DNA of 64,000 nt from Candidatus Rhodoferax randersensis (GTDB lineage: Bacteria; Pseudomonadota; Gammaproteobacteria; Burkholderiales; Burkholderiaceae_C): NCBI GenBank assembly GCA_016718155.1, contig JADKEH010000046.1, positions 62,001-126,000 of the forward strand. Reading direction: 5' to 3'. Positions 19,166-27,828 of the stretch are shown here, piece by piece. The position numbers and the translations under genes are program-made. The notes beneath the pieces were generated by a model, which was not told the DNA's origin, made no database searches, and was given only the letters and a program-made list of their open reading frames with translations. Numbering within the stretch: position 1 is the first letter of the stretch; each line of letters begins with the position of its first letter.

Positions 19166-19960
19166 TGTCGCCACCGAACTCAAAGGGCTGCGTCTGCTGG
19201 GAATGGTGGGGGCCTGGACGGACCTGATGGCCCAGGGGGAGTCGCAGATCGCGGCCTCCAGGTGGTTGATCGAGCATTTGCTGCAAGCCGAGAACACCGA
19301 CCGGGCGATGCGCTCGATCAGCCACCAGATGAAGGTGGCCCGGTTCCCGATCCACCGTGATCTGGCCGGGTTTGACTTCGCCTGCGAATCGGCCTCGCAG
19401 ATCGACGAGGGCCAGATCGACAAGCTCGCCACACTGGAGTTCGTGGACACGGCGCAGAACGTCGTGTTCATTGGCGGGCCGGGGAGCGGCAAGACGCACC
19501 GGCCACAATCGGGGTGGCTGGCATCACCAAGCGCGGCTGCGGGTGCGCTTCACCACGGTCGACCGGTCAATGCGCTGGAGGCCGAGAAGGCCTGTGAAGC
19601 GGGGCGGATCGCGCAGTCGCTCTTGCGAATGGATCTGGTCATCCTTGATGACTCGGGTATTTGTCAGGCGGGGGGCGTTGGTCCATCTGCTGCAAGCCGT
19701 ACGAGCACACCACGACACCACCAACCTGAGCTCGAGTGGACACTGTTCGGCGACGCCAAGATGACCACCGCGCTCCGGACCGGCTGACCCACCACGCCAC
19801 ATCCGAGACGGCACAACCCCACCGGCACAACCAGAGCACGGCGGCCAAGTCACCATCAAGAGCGCGAGCCCCGCAAGCCAAGGCCGCGCCGCCGGACGAA
19901 CCGTTCTGGGCCACGCTCCTCCGCACCCGCAGACAAACAAACCGGAAGGAAGTCAAAAGC
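19155..19960 (+). pseudogene. istB: IS21 helper ATPase IstB, frameshifted
   Basis: The start ATG at 19155 lies inside the end of istA. The first 113 codons are good IstB (TELKGLRLLGMVGAWTDL, NVVFIGGPGSGKTH = Walker A). The frame breaks immediately after the Walker A lysine. Later IstB-like segments occur in other frames (LRMDLVILDDSG = Walker B, SVFGDAKMTTAL-like and DRLTHH). Several indels are needed to restore a full protein of about 260 residues. Confidence 0.75.
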
Positions 19961-20436
19961 AGAGCATTGAGTACTACCACGTTCAAACGCACCCGGCAAT
20001 TGAATCGGCAGGGTCAGCCAATCGCGCGAACACTTTCAAGAGCAATTGAGGCAGCGCCGAAGATTTGTCGACCTTTATTGGAGTGAAGACCACCGCGTTG
20101 TCTGTAATTCTTGGTTGTTACTTGTTTCTTCACAGCTTGGACCCGCAAGGTGTTGTTGCCCACGGGTCTTTTCTGACGACGAAGCTCCGGGCTGGGTTTA
20201 TCCCCACGGCTGGACCGATTGGCGAGCACCCCCGCCCAAGCAAGGATCCGCGAGTTCATCGGCAGAGCAACCCCGCCAACGTAACTCATCGGCGAGTCTT
20301 TTGGGATTGCCCAATGAGGGGAGCACAGCCAGACTTATGTTTGCAGTGTTGACAAGTGGCTGGTTCCGAGATCCAGCCTGCTCAGGCCAGGATGGGAAAA
20401 TGCGACGCGGTTCAAGTGTGAAATGCGGATTTGAAT
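19961..20436. other. Island edge without an identified gene
   Basis: Short frames on both strands, none recognisable. The base composition is lower in GC than the flanks. No right end of the IS21-family element and no copy of the tmRNA 3' end were found. Confidence 0.35.
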
Positions 20437-20466
20437 TTGACGGCCGTCGGACAGTCCCTCTGATAA
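20437..20466 (+). promoter_or_regulatory. Candidate sigma-70 promoter for a small RNA
   Basis: TTGACG (20437-20442) and TGATAA (20461-20466) are separated by 18 bases. Transcription would begin near 20473, directly ahead of three stem-loops and a terminator. Confidence 0.5.
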
Positions 20467-20472
20467 ACTGCC

Positions 20473-20603
20473 CAGCTTTGGATTCCGCATCTTTTCGCAG
20501 CAGCCATTGGCAGCTAAAACGAGCCCAGTTCGCTGGGTTTGTCGGGGGGTGCGACCCCACCACCATATAAGAAGGCCCGGAAAATCTCCGGGCCTTTTCT
20601 TTT
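20473..20603 (+). ncRNA. Candidate small structured RNA (about 130 nt)
   Basis: The stretch has no convincing protein. It holds a 10-bp stem with a UUCG loop (20519-20542, core CCCAG-TTCG-CTGGG), a second hairpin GGGGT-GCG-ACCCC (20546-20558) and a strong rho-independent terminator (20572-20603). A promoter-like pair lies just upstream. Together this is the layout of a free-standing small RNA. It could instead be the leader or attenuator of the rhuM operon, which starts 105 bases after the terminator. I do not recognise a known RNA family. Confidence 0.45.
20572..20603 (+). terminator. Rho-independent terminator upstream of rhuM
   Basis: Stem AAGGCCCGG / CCGGGCCTT with loop AAAATCT, followed by TTCTTTT. 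Confidence 0.85.
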
Positions 20604-20707
20604 GCCTGAAATCCCCAATCCACGCGGGGTTGCAGGCCATGAGGCGGCGGGTACCAACCTGCCAGAAGGCTGACATGACTGACATCGACAAAAAGGGGGA
20701 GGCTGGA

Positions 20708-21792
20708 ATGAGCAAAAGCAAACGACCACAAATTCCCAAGAAAAACGAAGCCTCCCTCGTCCGCTCCTCAGCGGCCGAATACCTGACCTTTGTGGCCGCA
20801 ACTGGCAACGCGCAAAGCAGCGTGGAAATGCGCTACGAGGATGAAAACCTCTGGCTCACGCAGAAGATGATGGCCACGCTCTACGATGTGTCGGTGCCAG
20901 CCATCAGCCAGCATTTGAAGCGCATCTATGCCGACAACGAGCTGGAGCGCGAGGCAACTGTTAAGCAGTACTTAATGGTTCAAACCGAGGGCGAGCGCGA
21001 GGTTCAGCGCAAGGTCGATCACTACAGCCTGCAAGCCATCATTGCCGTCGGTTTCAAGATTGAAAACGAGCGCGCGGTGCAGTTCCGCAAGTGGGCCAAC
21101 CAGATCGTCAAGGACTACACGATTCAGGGCTGGGTCATGGATGTGGATCGCCTGAAGAGCGGCGGCAGCGTGCTGACCGAAGATTTCTTCGAGCGGCAGT
21201 TGGAGAAGATCCGGGAAATCCGGCTCTCTGAGCGCAAGTTCTACCAGAAGATCACCGACATCTACGCGACGGCGCTGGATTACGACACGTCGGCCACGGC
21301 GACCAAGCGCTTTTTTGCCGCGGTGCAGAACAAGCTGCACTACGCCATTCACGGGCAGACAGCGGCCGAGGTGATCGTGGACCGGGCGGATCACAGAAGG
21401 AAAATATGGGCCTGACCAGTTGGGAGGGCGCGCCCCATGGAAAGGTCCACAAATACGACGTAACGATTGCCAAGAACTACCTCGCGGAGTTCGAGATGGC
21501 GCAGATGCAGCGGATCGTGTCGGCCTATCTGGACATGGCCGAACTGCAAGCCATGCGCCGCATCCCCATGACCATGCAGGATTGGGAAGATCGCTTGGGT
21601 GGCTTCCTGAAACTCTGGGATCGAGACATTCTGCAGGATGCAGGCAAGGTATCTGCAGAAATCGCCAAGGCGCACGCCGAAAGCGAGTTTGAGAAATACC
21701 GCATCGTGCAGGATCGCATATTTGAAAGCGATTTCGATCGCTTGGTTAAGCAGATCGAGTCTGGCGGCAACCCTGCCATCGACGAGAAATAG
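20708..21792 (+). pseudogene. rhuM: RhuM-family protein, frameshifted once
   Basis: The start ATG at 20708 follows a purine-rich ribosome site (GGGGGAGG). The first frame, to 21415, carries the RhuM signatures LTQKMMATLYDVSVPAISQHL, EVQRKVDHYSLQAIIAVGF and FRKWANQIVKDYTIQGW. The family continuation (MGLTSWEG, then IAKNYLAEFEMAQMQRIVSAYLDMAELQA) is found in the -1 frame from about 21400 to 21792. One indel near 21390-21405 therefore splits a protein of about 361 residues. RhuM proteins were named from a Salmonella pathogenicity island and often sit in restriction or defence islands; their biochemical role is unclear. It is 4 bp ahead of the DUF6155-like gene. Whether the indel is real or a sequence error is not decidable here. 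Confidence 0.82.
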
Positions 21793-21796
21793 CACG

Positions 21797-22342
21797 ATGG
21801 CCACGAAGAAGAACACGCCCAGTTGGAGCGATGTCAAAACCAAGCTCGTGGACTTCGACCGCGCTGGCTTGCTCGGGCTGCTGCAAGACCTGTACGCGGC
21901 CAACAAGGATAACCAAGTCTTTCTGCACGCCCGCCTCAGTCTGGGCGATGACGTGCTCAAACCGTACAAGGTCACCATCGACCGCTGGCTATGGCCCGAC
22001 GTGTTCAAGAATCAGGACACTTCGGTCGCCAAAGCCAAAAAGCCGATCGCCGATTACAAGAAAGCCATCGGCCAACCAGATGGTTTGGCCGAACTGATGG
22101 TGTTTTATTGCGAACGGGCAGCGGGTTTCAGCAATGATGTCGGGCTGCAGGATGAGGGCTACTTCGACGCGCTGGTGCGAATGTTCGAGCAGGCATTAAA
22201 AACCATCGCCAGTTTGGCCGACGCGCAACGCCAGCCCTTATGGGACAGGCTGGATGCCGTGCGCAGCGCCTGTCACAACTTCGGCTATGGCGTGGGTGAC
22301 GATATGGACGACTTGCTTGCCGAGTACGGGGCCGATGAGTGA
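21797..22342 (+). CDS. DUF6155-like protein in the rhuM/primase-helicase cassette
   Basis: A 181-residue soluble protein beginning MATKKNTPSWSDVKTKLVDF. It has no signal peptide or membrane segment. The body is mostly helical, with FLHARLSLGDDVLKPYKVTI and KKPIADYKKAIGQPDGLAELMV in the centre and an acidic C-terminus (DDMDDLLAEYGADE). It resembles the uncharacterised family I know as DUF6155; the assignment is by memory of the N-terminal pattern. Its stop overlaps the start of the primase-helicase (ATGAGTGA), which ties the two in one transcript. Function is unknown; the context suggests an accessory of the primase-helicase. Confidence 0.72.
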   Translation: MATKKNTPSWSDVKTKLVDFDRAGLLGLLQDLYAANKDNQVFLHARLSLGDDVLKPYKVTIDRWLWPDVFKNQDTSVAKAKKPIADYKKAIGQPDGLAELMVFYCERAAGFSNDVGLQDEGYFDALVRMFEQALKTIASLADAQRQPLWDRLDAVRSACHNFGYGVGDDMDDLLAEYGADE

Positions 22343-24709
22343 ACGCGATCCGTTGGCCACGCTGCAAGCCGAAAACGCCCGCCTGATCGCGCTGCTGGAC
22401 GATCACGGCATCGAATGGCGTTTGCCACCGGAGCCAACCCAAAATGAACCAGCGCCCCCCGTCTCGGAGCCAGAGTCATCCCGTTTTTCCACCGTCGAAA
22501 AGGTGGCACTGTTCCGTCGCCTATTTCGTGGGCGCACCGACGTCTACCCAATCCGCTGGGAAAGCAAAGCCACTGGCAAATCTGGCTATGCACCGGCCTG
22601 TAGCAATGAGTGGCTGGCAGGGGTTTGCGAGAAACCGCGCATCAAATGCGGGGAATGCAATAACCGTCTTCTGATTCCGTTGTCGGATACGGTCATCTAC
22701 GAGCACCTTGCCGACAAACGAACGGTCGGCGTCTATCCACTGCTGGCCGATGACAGCTGCCACTTTCTCGCCGCTGATTTCGATGAAGCGGAATGGCGGG
22801 AGGATGCCAAGGCGTTTTACCAGTCGTGTCACGAGTTGGGCGTGCCGGTGGCCCTTGAAATATCACGCTCCGGCAACGGTGCGCACGCTTGGGTTTTCTT
22901 CTCCGGCAGTGTATCGGCTCGGGATGCGCGCCGACTCGGCACAGCGATCATTAGCCACACTTGCGCCCGTACTCGCCAACTTAAGCTCGAATCGTATGAC
23001 CGGCTGTTCCCCAATCAGGATTCGATGCCCAAAGGTGGCTTTGGCAACCTGATCGCGCTGCCACTACAGAAGCATCCGCGTGAGAACGGTTTAGTGTGTT
23101 CGTCGATGCTGACTTGCGACCTTACCGGGATCAGTGGGCGTTCCTGGCTGCCATCCTGCAGATGCCAGCGCACGATATCGAGCCTACCATCCTTCGAGCC
23201 ACAGGCAACGCGCACCCGCTCGATGTCACGTTCATCGACGAGGAAGATCAAAAGGAACCGTGGAAACGCTCCGCATCCGTCAGCAAAAAGCTGGTCGGGG
23301 CAATGCCGAAGTCACTCACGGTGACGCTGGCCAACCTGGTCTATTTCGAGAAGGCGCAACTTCCGCAGTCGCTGTCCAACCGGCTGATTCGTTTGGCGGC
23401 CTTCCAGAATCCGGAGTTTTACAAGAAGCAGGCCATGCGCTTTTCGGTGTGGGATGAACCTCGCGTCATCGGCTGTGCCGAGAACTATCCCAATCACATT
23501 GCATTGCCGCGTGGCTGCCTGGATGCTGCGCTGGAACTGCTTCGTGACAACGCCATTGGCTGCGAACTGATCGACGAACGATACGCAGGTTCGCCGCTGG
23601 ATGTGGCGTTTGCCGGCACCTTACGTCTGGATCAAGAATTCGCTGTCGCCGCCATGCTGCATCACGATGCAGGCGTTCTGTGCGCGCCGACGGCCTTTGG
23701 TAAAACAGTTACGGCTGCTGCGATGATTGCGCGCCGTGGGGTGAACACGCTGGTTCTGGTGCATCGAACCGAACTGCTCAAGCAATGGCAAGAACGCCTG
23801 CAATCATTCCTGGGCGTTGGCAAGGGTGTGGTCGGCACCATCGGTGGCGGGAAGGCCAAGCCGACAGGCAAAATCGACATCGCCGTGATGCAATCCTTGT
23901 CGCGGCAGGGTGAAGTGAATTCGCTGGTCGAAAACTACGGTCACGTGATCGTGGACGAATGCCATCACGTCGGCGCAGCGTCCTTCGATGCGATTCTGAA
24001 GCAGGCCAAAGCCAAATACGTGCTCGGCCTGACAGCCACGCCGATTCGCCGCGATGGCCAGCAGCCGATTATTTTCATGCAATGCGGGCCAACTCGCCAC
24101 ACCGCCGCCAAGCCCACGGGTGCGCCGCACGATCTTGCTGTCACGCCGTGCACATTGCACTCGCGGATTGATTTGCCGCAGGAGGCAGGGATTCAGGATG
24201 TCTTCCGGCACCTTGCCATTGACCAAGCCCGAACGGCCGCGATTGCTGCCGAAGTCATCACTGCTTATGGACAGGGGCGCAAGGTGCTGGTGCTGACCGA
24301 GCGCACCGAACATCTCGATGCCATTCAAACCGCCCTGGGCAGCAACGTTTCGTCGTTGTTTGTCCTGCACGGACGAATATCCAAGAAGCAACGCGCCATA
24401 CTGATTGCGGAACTCAACGCGCTGCCGCCCGATACTGCACGTGTTCTGCTGGCGACCGGCAAGCTGGTCGGTGAAGGATTCGACCATCCTCCGCTCGACA
24501 CTCTACTGCTGGCAATGCCGGTTCCATGGAAGGGAACGTTGCAGCAATACGCAGGCCGACTGCACCGCGAGCACGCCACCAAGACCGACGTGCGCATCAT
24601 CGATTTCGTGGACACCGGTCACCCGGCACTGCTGCGGATGTGGGAAAAACGCCAGCGCGGTTATCGGGCGATGGGCTACCGGATGGCAGATGAAAAGGGT
24701 GCGAATTGA
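22335..24709 (+). pseudogene. TOTE-type primase (AEP) fused to SF2 helicase, one frameshift
   Basis: The ATG at 22335 (MSERDPLATLQAENARL) opens a frame with a cysteine cluster (CSNEWLAGVCEKPRIKCGEC) and the archaeo-eukaryotic primase motifs: FLAADFDEAEW (catalytic DxD), SRSGNGAHAWVFF and LFPNQDSMPKGGFGNLIALP, diagnostic for the primase of TOTE conflict systems. At about 23088 the frame shifts by one base (GGTTTAGTGTG), after which FVDADLRPYRDQWAFL continues to 24709. The second half is a superfamily 2 helicase: APTAFGKT (motif I), VIVDECHHVGA (II), GLTATPIRRDG (III) and YAGRLHREH (VI). No separate nuclease domain is visible at the C-terminus. The corrected length is about 790 residues. Such systems are proposed to act against invading nucleic acid. 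The indel makes the protein inactive as read unless it is an error or programmed. Confidence 0.85.
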
Positions 24710-24808
24710 CGCGAAACCCCCGCCGTTCCTCAGAATCCCGCACCTTTGCTTTTAATCTCGGGAGTCCACAAAACGCTTGGTCAGCCACACACCACCATAC
24801 GCACCGAC

Positions 24809-24846
24809 AAAGGCCGCTAGGAATAACCACCTAGCGGCCTTTTTCT
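24809..24846. terminator. Bidirectional rho-independent terminator
   Basis: AGGCCGCTAG (24811-24820) pairs with CTAGCGGCCT (24831-24840), preceded by AA and followed by TTTTT. It sits between the converging primase-helicase gene and RNB ribonuclease gene. Confidence 0.88.
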
Positions 24847-24866
24847 TTGGAACTTCGACACCGGCA

Positions 24867-26354
24867 TTAGCGTTGCGGCGTCACCAGTACCTGCTCGAAG
24901 TCGATAAAGCCATGCTCAACGTTCGTGCTGACCAGTTTCACGCGAATTTTTCGGCCTACTTCTAGATCAAACTCGCCGGCCACCAGCAGGCCTTCTGCGG
25001 GGGGCATGAAGATGCGAACCCAGGTGGCGCTTTCGGTGCGGCCGGTGACGATGGCGTCGAACTGCTGGCCTACATAGCTCTGCAGGTACAGCGCCGCCTC
25101 GGACTTGCGCACGCTGCGTTCCACCTTTTGCGCCGCGTTCTCCTGCCGGGTGCAATGGTCGGCCAGCGCTTCCAGTTCGGCCTTGCCGTAGGGTGAACGC
25201 GTGCCGGTCAGCAAGGCCTTGACCATGCGCAGGGTGATCAGGTCGGGATAGCGCCGATTGGGCGCGGTGGAGTGCGTGTAGTCGCGCACCGCCAGGCCAA
25301 AGTGGCCGATCGGTTCACCATGCGGGTGCTCGACCACATACTCCCCCGAGCCCATCAGCTTGACGATCACCAGCGACAGGTCCGGGAAGCGCAGCGGGTC
25401 GGCCTTTCGCTGGCGCGCCAGAAAGCCCTCCAGCGCGCGCGAGTCGGGCTCCTTGGGCAGGGCCTCGCCGTATTTCTTGGCGACCTCCACAATGCGCAGC
25501 CAGCGCTCGGGCGAGCGCACCACCCGGCGCAGGGCGCTGCCGCCGTGCTGCGCCAGAAACTGCGCCGTGCAGGTGTTGGTGGCGATCATGAATTCTTCAA
25601 TCAACTGGCGCGCACGGTTTTGAACTTGCTGGCGGATGTCCACCACGCGGTCCCCGTCGAACACGGCGCGCGGCTGAAAGGTCTCCAAATCCAGCGAGCC
25701 CTGGGCTCGGCGCAAGGCGCGCATGCGCTGGGCCACGGCGTCCTGCGTGCGCAACTGCTCATCCATGCCGGCCACGGCGCGCGCCGCCTCGGGCAAGGCG
25801 CCTTCACCGTCGATCCATGCGGCCACCGCGTCATAGGCCAGCTTGGCCTGGTTGCGCACCCTGGCGCGGTGCACGGTGGAATCAATCACGGAGCCGTTCG
25901 CATCCACGATCATTTCGGTCACGATGGCGAGCCGGTCCTCTTGCAGGTTGAGCGAGGTCAGATCGGTGCTCAGGCGCTCGGGCAGCATGGGAAACACCCG
26001 CGCCGAGGTATAGACCGAGGTGGTGTTGGTGTGCGCGTGCGCGTCGATCGCCGTATCTTTTTTGACCAGGGCATCCACGTCGGCCACGGCGACAAAGATC
26101 TTCACCGCGCCGCCGCTCAGGGCGCCGCACGCGGTGAGCTGGTCCAGGTCCAGCGAATCGTCGTTGTCGATGGAGCACCAGGGCAGCGCCGTGAGGTCGC
26201 GGATGTGCGCGTCGGCGTCCTGGCCCGGACCGCTGATGGTGGCCAGTTGCTGCAGCACGCGGTCGGCAAATTCGGGCTCCAGCCCGCGCTCCCTCATGGC
26301 TGCGGCAGCGATGCGCACAAGGTCTTCGCGATGATAGGTGTGGGGTTTGTTCAT
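24867..26354 (-). CDS. RNB-domain exoribonuclease (RNase II/R family)
   Basis: A 495-residue enzyme expected to degrade single-stranded RNA 3' to 5' in the cytoplasm. The RNB catalytic domain has the acidic site CSIDNDDSLDLDQ near residue 60. It also has HTNTTSVYTSARVFPMLPERLS and the C-terminal motif AVRDYTHSTAPNRRYPDLITLR. The last ~90 residues look like an S1-type tail (FDAIVTGRTESATWVRIF). It is much shorter than RNase R (about 800 residues) and lacks N-terminal cold-shock domains, so it is the short RNB class common in Burkholderiales. It starts 3 bases after the kinase stop, indicating one operon. An adjacent kinase suggests phospho-regulation, but that is only inference. Confidence 0.9.
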   Translation of the reverse strand: MNKPHTYHREDLVRIAAAAMRERGLEPEFADRVLQQLATISGPGQDADAHIRDLTALPWCSIDNDDSLDLDQLTACGALSGGAVKIFVAVADVDALVKKDTAIDAHAHTNTTSVYTSARVFPMLPERLSTDLTSLNLQEDRLAIVTEMIVDANGSVIDSTVHRARVRNQAKLAYDAVAAWIDGEGALPEAARAVAGMDEQLRTQDAVAQRMRALRRAQGSLDLETFQPRAVFDGDRVVDIRQQVQNRARQLIEEFMIATNTCTAQFLAQHGGSALRRVVRSPERWLRIVEVAKKYGEALPKEPDSRALEGFLARQRKADPLRFPDLSLVIVKLMGSGEYVVEHPHGEPIGHFGLAVRDYTHSTAPNRRYPDLITLRMVKALLTGTRSPYGKAELEALADHCTRQENAAQKVERSVRKSEAALYLQSYVGQQFDAIVTGRTESATWVRIFMPPAEGLLVAGEFDLEVGRKIRVKLVSTNVEHGFIDFEQVLVTPQR

Positions 26355-26357
26355 GGC

Positions 26358-27766
26358 TCAGATTTGAAACTCGGTAATCAGTTGCGCGCGCTGCGGTCCG
26401 TCTGGCATCTCCTGCGCCAGCAAGGCCACAAACTGGGTGGGCGAGTTGGCCTTGGCGGCGGCCTTTTTGACGATGATCTTCGCAATCGGCCCCATGTGTT
26501 TGGCCATCACCAGGTTGGCCCGGTCGATCAGGGCAGGGCTCAGGCTCTGTCGATCCGTTGCGCTGCTGCCCGCTGCGGTTTCCCGCGTCGCGCTCGCGCC
26601 CGAGCCCAAGGTGCCGGTGCTGGCATGGCGCTGCAGCAGCGCCAAAAACTTGGAGCGTTCTTCAGGGCTGGGAATGTCCTGGGTCAGCAGGGTGATCAGG
26701 CTGGGCAGGTCAGTGCACTTCTTGGCGGCCTGGCGCACCAGCACCTTGGCCATGGGTCCCATGAAACGCGCCAGCGCCGTTTGCACCGGCTCCAGCGTCG
26801 TGGCGTCCCAACCCGTCAGGGCGGTCTGCTGGGTAGCGCGGCCCGCGCCAGAGTGCGCGTTGCCCACTTTGGTGGGCGATTGCTCACCCGCGCCGCGCGC
26901 AGAGTGAACAATGATGGTGGTCTCGGCCGCCGAGGCGGCGTCCACGTTCTTGCGGTTGAGCAGCGCTTCGCGAAACGCCGCAGCATGCGCGTAGCGCTGT
27001 TTGGCGTCCCTCGCCAAAGCGCCGTTGATGATCGGCTGGTAGAAGGCGGCCAGGTCGCCCTGCGTCAATTGGCCCAGCGGCGTGGGGTCCTTGTTCAAGA
27101 TGGCGTACATCACCGACTCCGCTGAACCCGAAAAGGCGGCTGGCCAGCCAGCATGCGGTACAACAAAACCCCCGCCGCGAAGATGTCCACCCGGTGGTCG
27201 AACGACTCGCCTATGTACTGCTCGGGCGCCATGTAGCCAGGCGTGCCGATGGTGGACGTGACCTGCGTCAGCGCCGCCGACTCGATGCGGGCGATGCCAA
27301 AGTCGGTTACCTTCAGTTGACCGGCCGAGGTGATGATCAGGTTGGCCGGTTTGATGTCGCGGTGCCAGACGCCCTGGCTGTGGGCGTACTCCAGGGCATC
27401 GAGCAATTGGTGCATCACCCGCAGAATCACCGGCTCGGGCAAATTGGGTGTGGCCGCCAGGATTTGGGACAGATCGCGGCCTTCCACAAACTCCATCGCG
27501 ATGAAGGCGTTGTCCTCGTGTTCGCCCAGGTCGTAGATGGCCACGATGCCGGGGTGGTTGAGGCGCCCGACCGCGCGGGCCTCGTTGCGAAAACGCTCTG
27601 ACAGCGCGTCTTCGGTGCTGCGGTCTTCCGACAGCGACTTTCGTATCGTCTTGATCGCCACCTGTCGGCCAATGCCGGGGTCGTAGCCCTTGTACACAAC
27701 GCCCATGGCGCCTTCGCCGAGCAGGCCGGTGATGGCGTATTTGCCGAGGTGGTCGGGGTGCTTCAT
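26358..27766 (-). pseudogene. Ser/Thr protein kinase with duplicated C-terminal domain, one frameshift
   Basis: The kinase domain from MKHPDHLGKYAITGLLGEGA has the glycine-rich loop (GLLGEGAMGVVYKG), lysine in VAIKTIRK, HRDIKPANL, TDFGIARI and APEQYIGE. Near 27118 a run of T residues appears one base short. The frame stops at RVQRSR (27110), and the expected continuation (PFSGSAESVMYAILNKDPTP) lies in the next frame down to 26358. The C-terminal part contains two tandem copies of a ~50-residue module (ARFMGPMAKVLVRQAAKK and AKHMGPIAKIIVKKAAAK), like the DUF8082-type module seen in some kinases. No transmembrane segment is evident. An upstream in-frame ATG at 27817 is possible. The single homopolymer indel could be a sequence error, so the gene may be functional. 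Confidence 0.85.
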
Positions 27767-27828
27767 GGATCGAGTGTAGGTCTTCCCGGTGTGAAGCAAT
27801 GTGGCCAGCGGCTCCATTGATCAGTGCA

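Larger units (their letters stand above)
17555..19960 (+). mobile_element. Second IS21-family element, inserted into the integrase gene
   Basis: The left end TGTTGACGCCGACCG begins exactly where the integrase frame is interrupted. Plus-strand istA and istB follow in the usual order with overlapping ends. Both are frameshifted. I could not find the matching right terminal repeat, so the 3' limit is the last IstB-like sequence and the element may be truncated. This insertion is younger than the integrase element. Confidence 0.75.

Noticed and set aside
7984..20600. Duplicate of the tmRNA 3' end as an attachment site
   Set aside because: No second copy of GGTTCAAATCCCGCCAGCTCCACCA or a clear partial was found between 8.0 and 20.6 kb.
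25272..27125. Long plus-strand open frame opposite the RNB ribonuclease and kinase genes
   Set aside because: It is the antisense of the well-supported ribonuclease and kinase frames, has biased His/Gly/Arg composition and no recognisable domain.
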